Shown here one piece after another: positions 36,482 through 48,042 of a stretch of DNA of 64,000 bases. Source of the DNA: Physcomitrium patens (taxonomy: Eukaryota > Streptophyta > Bryopsida > Funariales > Funariaceae). Positions within the stretch are counted from its first letter, which is position 1. Every line of letters begins with the position of its first letter. The DNA lies in NCBI RefSeq assembly GCF_000002425.4, contig NC_037256.1, positions 16,216,830 through 16,280,829 of the forward strand. The letters run 5' to 3'. The notes below the pieces were generated by a model. That model was not told where the DNA came from and did no database searches. It was given only the letters and a program-made list of their open reading frames with translations. Both the position numbers and the translations under genes were made by a program.

Positions 36482-36934
36482 TCATCTTAATGCTGAATTC
36501 AATGTAGATCGACATTCCGGTGCTACAGCCAAAAGTTGCTTCATTGTAATTGAAGGTTGAATAACATCCAAATCTTTCAGAATGTCGTAGGGTTCGATAT
36601 TGAGAGTAATTTCCAATGCTCTTTTGTGTTTCATTGGTTTCGATTTTACTCCATGAGGTAAGATATTCTTCTGCCCTGGACTCGGAATTGGAACAGCAGC
36701 CGAGGCTTCCTTGGAATTATCGCCACAGAGAGAATCTTTCAATGGATAGGACGTTTCTAGGAACTGCGTAGAGATCGAAACTGCTTCGAACAGAACCGAA
36801 GCCTCTGTAATTGGGACCTCATTGGGTTGTGTCACTGAGTCAGGTCTCATACTGGGTACGAAGCCCATAATAGGACCTGGATTGGATGGTCCCCTAATTG
36901 GGTCAAATTGGTCTTTCGCATCAGAATTATTCAA
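36482..36934 (-). pseudogene. Element D gag-protease linker frame
   Basis: 150 open codons lie between the third zinc knuckle and protease. The segment I-L-K-D-L-D-V-I-Q-P-S-I-T-M-K-Q-L-L recurs in E at about 49,320. No catalytic motif; likely polyprotein linker. Confidence 0.6.
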
Positions 36935-37126
36935 ATGTTGAATTGGTCCTTTTCTCTTTTGCTAACTTCGAACAAGAACGGCTTGAACACATTCCACTTG
37001 ATTTATCAGAGAATCTTGAGGACCTCGATTTATCTCCTCAAATTTTCCTTGGCTTTGGATCTACTGATCCCAATTATTGACATTAAACAGAGCATTACAT
37101 TGCTGATACGTATGCTCCGACTACTT

Positions 37127-39202
37127 TTAATTTCCACAAATTGGTGCATAATCGTCACTGGCTCTGGGATTGAGACATTCATTGGCATAATGACCAATCT
37201 GTCTGCAACAGAAACAACGAAGTGGTCTTCTTGCACCCTCATCAAGCATATTGGGTGCCTCCACCGATATATACCTACTAGGCTTGTTCCATGTAGGGTT
37301 AGAAAATGATCTTGGTTGTCCCATTGCTACTGAGGGAACTTAGTTTGATGACGTCAATAGAGCATATTCTTGATACCTCTACTGCTTCTTATCATAGTTC
37401 TGAGAATTTGATGTAGATCTCTGATTAAAATTGGAACTTTGAAAGTTATTGAATGCTCGATTTTGTCGATTAAATCGATTTCCATTCCATCCAAACGTAT
37501 TTTCTATTTGCACTTGATTGACATCCTACTGGGTTGGTGGAATCATGGTCTGATTACTAAATTATTGTTGTTATCTTTGCCAATTCCAACAATTTGCTGT
37601 TAGGTGCTTTTCTCTGTAAAATGTACATTGACCCATTATTTGTGAGGATGATGGGCATTTTGTTACAAAATGACCGTGGCCCTTACAATTACTACACCAT
37701 ACATTGGTCCTAGTATTGGTAGGCTTTTCCTTCTTCTCTTTATCTTTGGCCATATTGACGGCCATTTCTTCCATTTTCTTTGTCAAATTCAATAACAAGG
37801 TTTTATTGGAATCTTTTAGGGCTGGCATTATTGGTATCTCTGTCATAGTTAACGCTTTTTGTTGATACAAAAAATATGGAGCATATGCTGTTGTCACGTT
37901 TGGTGGTATAGCTTGCAATAGGATGACATTAACTGGCCTCTTAATATTGGTATTGGAATTGGCCCCTGTTTCTAACATCCATGGATAACTACCCACTGAT
38001 TCGTTTTAAGTCGGATTTTGATATCTACCTTGAACTGGAATTATCGTGGCTCCCACAGTTAAAAACTGATCATAAGGGCATTCCTCCCAAACTTTGGCTC
38101 TATTAAGGGATGCAGCCATCGTAACGGATTGAGCTTCCTTTACAAACATTTTTAGCTTTGGTGGATACAAACCATTGATTAATAGGGATAAGATAAATGC
38201 CTTCGACATTTGATGATTCGGCCACTTACTGAGTATATCAGCCACTCGGCCATAGTACGATTCTACCGCCTCCCCTAGGATCATTTTGCTGTTCATTAAC
38301 CTCTCTTAAAGGCGGTCCTCAAAACCAATTGGTCGAAAATGAGATAAAAATGCATTCTTCAATGCTTTCCAATTCGGAAATTGACCCACTGGTTGGCAGT
38401 TGTACCATTCAAATGCCGTGTCTTTTAAGGTCGCTGGTAGCCATCGCAACTAAATATCTTCAGTTCTGCCATTATTAGCTACATATGCTGTAAGAAATTG
38501 AGATAAATGTTGATCAGGATCCGCACCCGAAAATCCCCGAAAAGTAGGTAGTGGCACAACACTAGTCATATGATTGTCTACTGCACCCATTTGTACTACA
38601 ATTGGAATGGCTGGTCCTCCTGACGCCATTGAATTTCTTATTCCGCTAAACTCTGTTTTAAAATAATCTCTGCTTTTTCTTATTCTAATTTTTGAGCTCT
38701 CAGTGCTCTTCGATTTCCTGTTATTTTCCACAATTAATTTTATTGGTTGAATTACAGGTGAAAACGTCAGATTTTGAAATATAATATAGTTATCTTTATT
38801 GGCGACCAATTTGTGCCAATTTGAAGAGCCACTATTGCTCGTTTTAGCGATACCCCCTATTGAAAAAATACCCAATGGAGTACCAAATTCTTCTACGCCT
38901 CCTTCTCTTTCAGTTAATGGCCTCAAGATTTCCATTGGAATGTTAAAAAAATTTCCCGCGAGTGTTCTTGGCAGTTTTTTTAACGGTACATACGACTGCA
39001 GAATTAACAGTCTGTCCGGTTCTTGATATATTCGGATGCACCGACAAGCTTGCAACCATGGTTTAATCCAATTCTGTCGATGCTTCTTTTTAAGATTAAG
39101 TTCTTGCTCCTCTCTAAGCAAGTTCCTTCTTTGCGCTCTTCTCTGTCTTTCTCTCAAATTATTTATTTTCCTCGATGCAATGCTCTCGTTCTTATTAACC
39201 AT
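37127..39202 (-). pseudogene. Element D gag with CCHC zinc knuckles
   Basis: The frame opens near 39,202 with a basic N-terminus, then P-L-P-T-F-R-G-F-S-G-A-D-P-D and a retrotransposon gag core (N-S-K-M-I-L-G-E...Y-Y-G-R-V-A-D-I-L). Three knuckles follow. C-S-N-C-K-G-H-G-H-F-V-T-K-C near 37,690 is intact in spacing. C-T-F-Y near 37,630 is damaged. C-F-C-C-R-Q-I-G-H-Y-A-N-E-C near 37,220 is intact. Stops split it at 38,450, 38,006 and 37,571. Gag packages the RNA into particles. Confidence 0.85.
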
Positions 39203-39293
39203 AATCTTGCTTCAAACACTACTGAAATCGTCTTCCATTGCCAATTTTCTCACACGTTTGGTAATTAATTCCTAACACTCAAAGCTATTATCA

Positions 39294-39315
39294 CTCTCTG
39301 GCAGCGACATCAAAA
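39294..39315 (-). other. Element D primer-binding site, tRNA-Asp-like
   Basis: After the 5' LTR the minus strand reads TTTTGATGTCGCTGCCAGAG. Element E has TTTTGGCATCGCTGCCAGG in the same place. Both resemble TGGCGCCGTTGCCGGGG, the complement of the plant tRNA-Asp 3' end, with several transitions. Confidence 0.6.
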
Positions 39316-40162
39316 TGTGATTACTCGTTTTACTTATTCCAGAAGAAACCTCCTAGAATAAACTTGTATAGGAGGATTCGAACATGGGGAATGACTAGTT
39401 GCTTAAGCGTTCATGTCAGGGTCACACAATCAATTACATCCTAAATGTATTGTCTCTATTTCTAATATCTGAACACACAAAGAAACTATAATCTCCTCCT
39501 TCACCTTATGGGTCTCTTCTTTACAGCAATTCAGTCATACCAATAACTGCTATTTCCACCAATATATTCACCTTTATAATCTCCAACTGTAATACTATGC
39601 CCTCACAACTTTCAGTACATAATTATCCTCATTCCAATCATTGGAATTCTTCACACAGAACTGCCATTCACATTACAGTGTTTCACACAAACACAGACTC
39701 ATTCTCTCTGCTGAACTACAATCAGATTTCAACATTCAATCTTTTTTCTTCTCAAATAATACCAATCACATTTCCATTTCATAATTCACTTCACAATATT
39801 CAGAAACTCTCAATCCTCTTATTCAAAGAAAATAACAAACAAAAGAAAAGAGGTAGCACCAAGCTTATCTCGGCTCACGACTATCATAGTCTAGCCCTCG
39901 GCTTACGACTCTCACAGTCTGGCCCTCGGTTCATGACTATCACAGCCTGGCCCTCAGCTTACGACTCTCATAGTCTGGCACCTTAATTAACTTCTATAAC
40001 TCCTATATACTTTTCTCTGATTCTCTAGATTCTAACCGTAATTCTGTAATTAACTACTTTTAATAACTAAATCACTCATCTGTCCTCCTGAATTTCCTAT
40101 TATATGGACTATTAATATATTTTACCAATATCTTTCAAACACGAATTGATATCTATTCTGTA
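39316..40162 (-). repeat. Element D 5' LTR (right)
   Basis: 847 bp from TGTGATTAC to TCTATTCTGTA. It carries four copies of the 28-bp unit at about 39,868-39,978, one more than its partner. Confidence 0.88.
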
Positions 40163-40167
40163 GATAC

Positions 40168-41538
40168 GTTTTAAACTTCTCACAAAGTAGGAAAAGACTC
40201 AACGTTGCCAAGACAAGTTGTATTTATATTGTGGAGAAGCTAAGTACACTACTTAATATTGTTCAAAGAAGCAACACAATTACAAAATGAGGAGCACAAT
40301 TACCAAAGAAGATAATGTGTCAAAAAATGAGTTTCTTCAACTACAATAGGAACTGTGCGACTGAAATCATGTGCAACACCTAGTAAAGGTCCTATCTTCT
40401 CTTCAGATCCCTCACCTTGTTTCATAATAGAAGTATATTTAGGACCTAATAATCACAAAGTCTTTGCCTTGTTAGATTCAAAATCCTCAGCATGTTTTAT
40501 AGACGAAGATTTTGGCAAAAATCAAAAAATATCTTTAGTAAAGAAAGTTAAATCCATAAATGTAGAAGTCATAGATGGTCGTTCATTGTCTTCTAGAAAT
40601 GTTACCCATGAAACTATTCCTTTTCATATAGCAATTAAAGATCATAACAACATAGTAATATTCAACGTAATAAAATCTCCATCTAATCTAGTTATTTTAG
40701 AATTATCATGGCTAGAAAAATATAACCCTCAAATATATTGGATTTCTCCTAACCTTAAGTTTTTTGATAGTATAATCTAAGATTGCATTAGAAAAGTAAA
40801 AGTACATAAGTCTAGTATGTCCAAACTTTTACTAGTAGCTACAAAAGCTTTCATGCATGCTGCAAAAGAAGGATCATCTTTTCCTATGTATGCTACACCC
40901 ATTTCTAATGATGAAACAACGTCGAGTAGTATTCCTAAGAAATATCAAGAATTATAAGATGTTTTTGAAAAAGAAAATGTAAATATTCTCTCCAAATATC
41001 GACCTTATGATTGTTCAATTGATCTACAAGAAGGAACTCAACTACCATTCAAACCAATCTGTAGCTTATCGCAAAATGAGTTGGCTGCATTAAAGGAGTA
41101 CAATGATGAGAATTTGGCAAAGAATTTCATATGCCATTCTAAATTTCCAGCCGGGGCTCCTATCTTATTTGTGAAGAAAAAAGACGGATCTTTGTAAATG
41201 TGTATGGATTATCGAGGACTCAACAAGATGACCATCAAAAATAGATATCCTTTGCCTTTGATTTTTGGACTTCTTAACCAACTCAATTAAGCAAAGATCT
41301 ATACCAAAATAGATCTATGAGGAGCATATAACTTAATTCATATCAAAAAAGGAGATAAATAGAAGACTACTTTTTGAACTAAGTATGGACATTTTGAATA
41401 TAATGTCATGTCTTTTGGACTCATGAATGCACTAGCCGCTTTACAACATCTTATGAATGATGTTTTTTGTGAGTTTTTAGATGATTTTATTGTTTGCTAT
41501 TTAGACGACATTCTAATCTACTCCAAGAATACAGAAGA
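40168..41538 (+). pseudogene. Element C gag end, protease and RT first part
   Basis: At 40,210-40,290 a ruined zinc knuckle reads L-Y-C-G-E-A-K-Y-T-T, where the first Cys and the His have become Tyr. Protease at 40,376-40,780 shows A-L-L-D-S-K-S-S-A-C-F-I-D, with DSK in place of DSG. RT follows with [14 protein letters not shown] and F-G-L-M-N-A. The site [11 protein letters not shown] is at about 41,498-41,530. Stops interrupt RT. Element E cuts it just after Y-S-K-N. Confidence 0.85.
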
Positions 41539-42333
41539 TATAGAATAGGTAAATAAACTTTGTGGTAAATTATTGGTTGATTATTGATAACCTTGAGAAT
41601 TATACTGATGGTTAGGCAGTTTAATTGGTAACAGTACGTTGTTAGTGGAATAAATGGTTAAAAATTCAAAGGATCATAATCTTTGGAATCCATTGACCGA
41701 CGGATCATCTTTTTGGTAGGATAAATAGGTTGAGAAAAGAAAGATCAGGGCCAGACTGTGAGAGTCGTAAGCCGAGATAAGCTTCGTGCTACCTTTTTTT
41801 TTCTTTGTTGTTGACGAGTAATGGATAGTTTTTGAATATTAAGAAGTTAGTCTGGAGTGCCAGAGTAAAAGAGTCATAAGCCAAAGAGCCAGACTATGAG
41901 AGTCGTAAGCCAAAGGGACCAAATTGTGAGAGTCGTAAGCCAAAGAATCAGACTATGAGAGTCGTAAGCAAAGGGCCAGACTGTGAGAGTCGTAATTCTG
42001 TGTAATGAATTGAGAAACTGAATACAATAAATAAGCTGGATATCAGTAATTGAATATATTTAAATTACAAAGAGAGTAAGTGGGAGATGAACGGATAAGA
42101 ATATGGAAGTATTGTTGAATTGATAGTCGTAGAATGGATTATGGATTGAATTAAGATAGAAGTAGTAAGCCTTGGTATTTTGTAGTTGATAATTAATTTT
42201 AAATAGCCAGAGTACAGTCAATTATGATACTAACAGATCCAATTCATATAACCAGTCTTTCCTCGTGTTCAAACTCACTTCTATTAGTTCAATTGCTTTG
42301 GTATATTGAAACTTGAACACAACAAGAACAACA
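41539..42333 (+). repeat. Element E 5' LTR
   Basis: 795 bp; the terminal TG has become TA (TATAGAATAGG), and the 3' end is AAGAACAACA. Six units of a 28-bp repeat (AGACTGTGAGAGTCGTAAGC type) lie at about 41,752-41,998, one apart from a run of five. Confidence 0.88.
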
Positions 42334-42353
42334 TTTTGGCATCGCTGCCAGGA
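42334..42353 (+). other. Element E primer-binding site, tRNA-Asp-like
   Basis: TTTTGGCATCGCTGCCAGG directly follows the LTR. It matches the tRNA-Asp-type site TGGCGCCGTTGCCGGGG used by many plant gypsy elements, apart from transitions. Confidence 0.65.
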
Positions 42354-42594
42354 AAATGATAACAATATGAAATGTTAGAAATTGATTATATGAAAAGAAT
42401 GAAAGATTATGAGTGATAATCATATAGGGGAGGATTATCAAAGAATTAATTGACAAGTGAAAGAAAGACATGAGTGATTACTCATAAGAAATATCCTACG
42501 GGAATAACAAAAAAGAATTACAGGTCCAAAAAAAACCAAAGGAAGAAAAATTCAGATTCAAATAATAAGGAAACTAGTGATAATACCAATGGCC

Positions 42595-44148
42595 ATGAGA
42601 GTGCCAGAAGTACCAATTGCAGTACAAATGGGAGCAGTAGGAGAGTGCACCACAAGTGTGGCACTATTACCTACTTTTAGTGGTTGACCGGGCTTTGATC
42701 CTGATCACCATATATCTCAATTCTTGACAGTCTGCATGGCTAATAATGGTAGAACTGAAGACATTTGGTTGAGATGGTTGCTAGCAACTTTAAAAGATAC
42801 AGTTTTTGAATGGTATATTCCACAACCAATGGATAGATTTCCCAATTGGGAGGCCTTGAAGAATACCTTCCTAACCCATTTTAGACCAATTAGATTTGAA
42901 GATCGGCTTAGAGAAAGTTTTATGAATAGCAAGATGTTTTCAGGGGAATCAATGGAGTCCTATTATGGCGAAGTCGCAGATATACTTCGTAAATGGGTAA
43001 ATAATCAAATGCCAGATACATTTATATTGTTGATATTAATCAATGGTTTGCATCCACCAGAATTGAAAATTTTTGTAAAAGAGAATCGACCAGCTATGGT
43101 AGAGGCATCGTTGGTACGAGCAAAAATGTGGGAAGAATGTCATTATGACCAATTGTTAATAGTGGGGGCCATGATGATTCCAAGTTCAAGAAGCCAACAA
43201 ATATAACTGAAAAATGTGTCGATGGATAATTATCCACAAATGGTTGCCTCCAATGTGAAGAATGTTATGTTGCAACAATCAATTAATGCTACACCACTCT
43301 AAGCAATAGTGCCAATATTAATAACACCTTATTTTACATCACCAACCAATCAACAACCAGAGTTGTTCACAAATGCGACTATTAAAGATCCAAATGAAGC
43401 CTTGTTATTAAATCTAACAAAGAAGATGGAAGAATTGGCCGTGAATTTGACTAAAGACAAGGAAAAATGACATAAGCCTTCTAATATGAGATCTAACATA
43501 TGGTGTAATAATTGTAAGGAATAAGGTCATTTTGATACGAAATGTCCATCACCCAGACAAACGAATATTCAATGTACATTTTGCGAAGGAAAGCACCCTA
43601 CCCAAAACTACTGGCATTTACAAAGGCAACAACAATTTAGTAATCAAACCATGATTCCATCAACTCAGTGGAAAGTCAATCAATTTTAAATGGGAAATAC
43701 ATATAGATGGAATGGAAATCAATCTAATTGATAAAATCAAATATTTAATAAGTTTCAAAGTTCCAATTTTAATCAGGGATTTGCGTCAAACCTCTAGAAC
43801 TATAAAAAAGAGCAGCATAAACATCAACAATATGCTCCACCGGTGTCATCGAACCAAGTATCCTCTATACCAATGGGACAACCAGGATCATTTTCTAATC
43901 CTACATGGAATAAGCCTAGTAGGTATATACTTGTGGAAACACCCAATATGCTAGATGGAGGTGCAAGAAGACCACTTCGTTGTTTTCGTTGCAAACAGAT
44001 TGATCATTATGCAAAAGAATGTTCCAATTCTAGAGTCAATGACGATTATGTGCCAATGTGTACAAATTACAAGCAGTCGGGACATACTTATCAGCAATAT
44101 AATGCTCCGTTCAATTTCAATAATCGAGATCAGCAGATCCAAAGCTAA
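42595..44148 (+). pseudogene. Element E gag
   Basis: The frame aligns with D's gag from M-R-V-P-E-V-P-I onward and has a 160-codon open core at 42,724-43,206 (N-N-G-R-T-E-D-I-W-L-R-W through M-I-P). Zinc knuckles are C-N-N-C-K-E-stop-G-H-F near 43,505, C-T-F-C-E-G-K-H near 43,573 and C-F-R-C-K-Q-I-D-H-Y-A-K-E-C near 43,983. About 150 N-terminal codons present in D are absent here. Frameshifts and stops are scattered. Confidence 0.85.
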
Positions 44149-44422
44149 GGAACAATGGAGGAGATAAATCAAGGTCCTCAAGATTCACCAGTTCATCGGG
44201 TAGAAGTAGTCCAAGCTATCCATACAAGAACTCAGCAAAAGGAGAAAGGACCAATTCAACATTTAGGTGATCCTGAAGTGAAGGGCCAATTGAACCCAAT
44301 TATGGGGACATCCAATTTAAGTCTTGACATGGGCCTTTTACTCAGTATAAGACCTGAATCAGTTGTACAACCTAATGAGGTTTCGATTATAGAGGCTTCG
44401 ATTGTGTGTCAAGCTGTTCCAT

Positions 44423-45314
44423 TGTCATACTGTAAATGCTTACAATATGTAAAAATTAGCTAAAACATATTATATGTTGATAAATCTAGATGTGTGTTAG
44501 AGTGGCTAGTAGATTAAATTAAAAGGATTTGGTATAAGAAACTTTAATTTGTTTGAAGTTAAGGTATATATTTAAGACATATTGTTACTCTTTTGAGAGT
44601 ACAAGGAGTTTTACAACAGCTTTTGAAGATCGGAAGGTGCGACTAGAATGGCGATTTTAAGGCCTAGACTTTTTATAAAAGAATTATTGCTTTTGGAGTT
44701 TATATGAAGGAGTTGTAAAGAGTTGAAGGCGACGCTTCCAAATCAAAAGCAATAAGTAAGCAGGTTTGTTTATAGTAATGGTTGAAGCGATAACTTGAGT
44801 TTTTGGAAGAATTTTTTACTCAAACTTTTGGGAGAATGTAAAATTTTGTGTTAAGAAGCTATACATATAAATTTCGTAGTATTTGAGCTTATATTTTGTG
44901 AGATATGAAGAAAATTACACATGGATGCATAAAGACAAGGGTTTGAAGCGACTGTTAGGGATTTTAAGATATCTCAAGATCTACAACGAATTACAGTTGA
45001 AATTTGTTGTAGAAGTTAATAAAAATACATCAATACCTCATGTAAAATTAGAATTTGTTTGGACGGTCGGAATAAGAGATATGAAGTGTTGAAGTTCGGG
45101 AAAATCTCCACATAAAAATAAACAAGGATTTAGAAGATTTTATCATATTTTGGAAGTTGTGGGTTACTTGAGGATTGTGTATTTGGTATAATTATTCAAA
45201 AAGAGAAAAATTATATATAAACTTAGGGCTTCCCTTATTTTCAAGCTTGATTGAATAATTAGTGATAGCTAGAAGCCCAGCGTTTTCTTGAGGCAAACTC
45301 TCTCTACCCCGACA
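44423..45314 (+). repeat. Element F 5' LTR, internally deleted
   Basis: 892 bp, TGTCATACTGTAAATG to CCCCGACA. Compared with the right LTR it lacks about 390 bp including the (TA)n block; the junction lies at a shared GTTT (near 44,550), which suggests deletion between short direct repeats. Confidence 0.88.
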
Positions 45315-45316
45315 TA

Positions 45317-45335
45317 TTGGTGCTTCCACTGAGAG
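45317..45335 (+). other. Element F primer-binding site candidate
   Basis: TTGGTGCTTCCACTGAGAG follows the LTR by two bases. A TGGTGCTTTCATTGAGAG-like word occurs at this place in some plant gypsy elements; I cannot name the tRNA. Confidence 0.5.
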
Positions 45336-45399
45336 AGCCTTAAGGCACTGATTTTTCAACAAGTTGAAATAAGGGATCAAAATCTAGGGTTTGGATTAT

Positions 45400-46730
45400 C
45401 AAGAGGAGTGGGTGCCTATGATTTATTCAGGGCATTTGCTCAATTTAAGGAAGAAAGGCAACAAGTGCACGGAGAGGATAGAAACACTACTAAGGCCTTA
45501 TAAGTAGTAATGGACAAAGTTGGGAGGTTTGATGGAAGGAATATCACCAAGTTCTTAAGAATTTACACATGTAAAATGGAGGTGCATCAATTTTCAGAGA
45601 TGAAGATGATTACCACCTTTGATTTGGCAGTGGTACCAGAAATCAGAGAAAAGGTGCAAAAATTACATTCTGAGACTATATCATAGAAGAAATTTGAAGA
45701 ATTCTTGAAAGATGAATTTTTTGAAGAAGATTCAGAAAGAATGACAAGATAGACTTTTTTGGAGTGGATTGAGTAAAGGCCAGGGAATCAATTGGTTCCA
45801 AATGAATTAATCAGGGAATTTGAGACCACGTTTGGGCAATTACCTCGGCAAAAGAGGTAGCTCTTGGAAATAAGAAAAATTGGATTATTTTTACAAACAG
45901 CTGATGAATATTTGGAAGACAAGCTTTTCTTTTATCTAGCAGATAAGACATCTGAGAGTGGTTTTACAAATAATTGGAAGCTAGTAAAAGAAACTGTGGA
46001 ACTTTTGGCTAAACAATAGAAGATTAAGACTCGTGGTTTAATATCGATATTGGAACCAGTGCCTACATCTTAGAATCAAGGACCACCTCAAAGGATGATC
46101 AAGACTATTAATGATGGTACTCTTAAAGAATTGATCAAGGGTATACAAGATTTGAAGGTGGGAATGACTGAGTTGAAGAAATCTCAAATAGCAAATTCAT
46201 CAAAGACGATTGAAGGCTCAAAGGGATTTGTAGAGAGATGTATGTGGTATGACAATCCAAACCACAAGCATGGTGAATGTGATAGCTACAAAGGTGCAAT
46301 CAAGGATGGTATTATATACTTCAAAGAGGGCAGGATAAGACTCACAGGTTCAAATGAGCCTTTAAAGACTAATTTTGGGAAGGGTGGCATGAAAATATTG
46401 GTAGAAGAGCAAATATCAAGAAATAATGCCATACAAGGAGAAGGAGCTGAGTCTTACTCTGTTACAATTGAACAAAAAGTACTTAAGGCTATTTTCCTAC
46501 CAACTACAGAAGTCATGATCAAGAGAGCTGAAGCTATCAGAAAAATGACTGGGTGGAATGATCCAGTTGATGCTATTAATATTAAAGCATATTTATGTGG
46601 AAAAAAATATGATGATGATCTGCATAATGCCACGGTTGAGAAAAAAAAAGATAGAGCTATTCATGAGGAGGATGTTGAACTTGGAAGCAAGAAGAGATCT
46701 TTAAGTAATAAAGAAGCTTATGAAGGGTAA
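45400..46730 (+). pseudogene. Element F gag, A-type
   Basis: The translation parallels element A's gag: K-V-G-R-F-D-G-R-N-I-T-K-F-L-R, E-D-S-E-R-M-T-R, F-L-E-W-I-E, then the knuckle C-M-W-Y-D-N-P-N-H-K-H-G-E-C near 46,240. There the second Cys has become Tyr. The shared T-N-F-G-K-G-G-M block follows. The last 211 codons (46,095-46,730) are open; the first half has several TAG and TGA codons. Confidence 0.85.
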
Positions 46731-46736
46731 AAGCTA

Positions 46737-47468
46737 GTGAAGGTATTTTCTTCTACTTATCCTAGAGATATATCATTATCAAAAGAATGGTGGGAGAAAG
46801 ACAAAGAGAAGGAGAAAGATGATACATGGAAATCCAAAGATGAAGCTATTATAGTAGAAGCATTGGATACTCACACAATAGAAGAAGAAAAAAAAGAAGA
46901 AAAAAAAGAAGAAGAAGAAGAAGAAGAAGAAATTGGCCAAGTATTCACTCTCATGTGTGATCTTGTGATTAATGATGGCTACAAAGAAGAGCAAAAAATT
47001 GGCTCTAGTGAGGCTCAAGAAGAAGAAGTTGAAGAAATAGAAGAGTTTTTCAATGGAGAAATGAAAAATGAGGTTTTACAAATATTTAATGGAATAAATA
47101 TGAGTAATACAGGGATTGTTATGGATACAATATATATCCAAAATCAAGGTGAATTTGAATATGGAGGAGTGCAAGGCTTAGCAAAATAAGCCCAAACCAT
47201 CTAAATTCAAGAATTCATAGTTGAAGAAATATCAAATGAAAAGATGGTTCACAAGGATACAAAGGTACTTATTTATACTCTTAACTATAACTTTGAGTGT
47301 GGTCAAGAAGAAAAGGTGGATTATTCTCATTTATTTTGGACAAAAGTAAAGCGTGAAGAGCTTAAAGATATGGTTTTAGCATTGATTATTCATGACTCTG
47401 AGAGAAAAATCATGTCTAAGAGACTTTTTGATAGGAGAAAATGGTCCATCGATATCAACCAAAAATAG
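46737..47468 (+). pseudogene. Element F acidic spacer after gag
   Basis: A 150-codon frame (46,737-47,189) is rich in Glu because of a (GAA)n microsatellite at about 46,880-46,932, followed by a 74-codon frame at 47,244-47,468. It occupies the place of protease and RT. Parts may derive from the linker before protease in element A, but no catalytic motif is visible. The opposite-strand frame of phenylalanines is an artefact of the repeat. Confidence 0.45.
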
Positions 47469-47599
47469 ATATTGAGAGTTTCAAATAATATGGAAGATAT
47501 GTAAACAGAGGTTTTTAATGGTACTTTAGAATATCAATATAATATATAGAAGAAATTTTCTTAAAGAGAGTTTGAGTCATATATAGTTGCAACAATGCA

Positions 47600-47839
47600 A
47601 CACAATGAAACACATATATTTTGAGAGTTAGATGGTATAATATTTAAAATACCTATAGTTGGAAAGTGGATCAAGGCATTTAAGAAAAGACATAGCAGCT
47701 TTATTTCAAGTGATCTTCCAAATTTTAAAACATTGGGTTTAGATGAAGTAGAAGATGGAAAAGAAATGGGAATAATGAAGCAAACAAAGATGGTCATATT
47801 GGCACATGCCGGAGGATGTGCAGGTTTGGAGGAGGTGGA
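47600..47839 (+). pseudogene. Element F integrase C-terminal tail and polypurine tract
   Basis: The reading L-D-G-I-I-F-K-I-P-I-V-G-K-W-I-K...K-K-R-H matches the end of element A's integrase (L-D-G-T-K-L-K-I-P-I-A-G-K, K-R-R-H). A TGA stands where A has Arg. The final bases GGTTTGGAGGAGGTGGA lie directly before the LTR and match A's polypurine tract, with the shared word CCGGAGGATG just upstream. Confidence 0.75.
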
Positions 47840-47996
47840 TGTCGTACTATAAATGCTTACAATATGTAAAAATTAGCTAAAACATATTATATGTTGATAA
47901 ATCTAGATGTGTGTTAGAGTGGCTAGTAGATTAAATTAAAAGGATTTGGTATAAGAAACTTTACTTTGTTTCTTTACTTCTGTTGATTTTGATATT

Positions 47997-48042
<46 letters not shown>

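Larger units (their letters stand above)
33939..40167 (-). mobile_element. Element D: non-autonomous Ty3/gypsy element with two LTRs, nested in C
   Basis: Two LTRs (33,944-34,758 and 39,316-40,162) flank a 4.56-kb interior on the minus strand. The 5-bp duplication GATAC is perfect (33,939-33,943 and 40,163-40,167), and the flanks rejoin the gag of C as expected from B. The interior holds gag with zinc knuckles, protease and only the first part of RT, then a small coiled-coil-like frame before the polypurine tract. RNase H and integrase are absent. It shares this layout and the deletion point with element E, so the family spread after losing pol. The primer site and RT style suggest the non-chromovirus Athila/Tat side of Ty3/gypsy; this is inference. 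Confidence 0.9.

Noticed and set aside
39365..39425. tRNA-like word (GATTCGAACATGG) in the D LTR
   Set aside because: The arms flanking TTCGAAT do not pair and no acceptor stem or anticodon arm is found; the other LTR copy has changed it to GATTTGAAT.
41860..42000. Regular 28-bp repeats resembling a CRISPR array
   Set aside because: The units abut with no unique spacers, lie in an LTR and recur in all D and E LTRs; the DNA is plant nuclear.
46779..47018. Minus-strand frame with a long phenylalanine run
   Set aside because: Antisense of the (GAA)n microsatellite in element F.
47244..47468. 74-codon frame in element F as a separate gene
   Set aside because: It lies in the remnant spacer where pol was deleted, without motifs; best treated as decayed polyprotein sequence.
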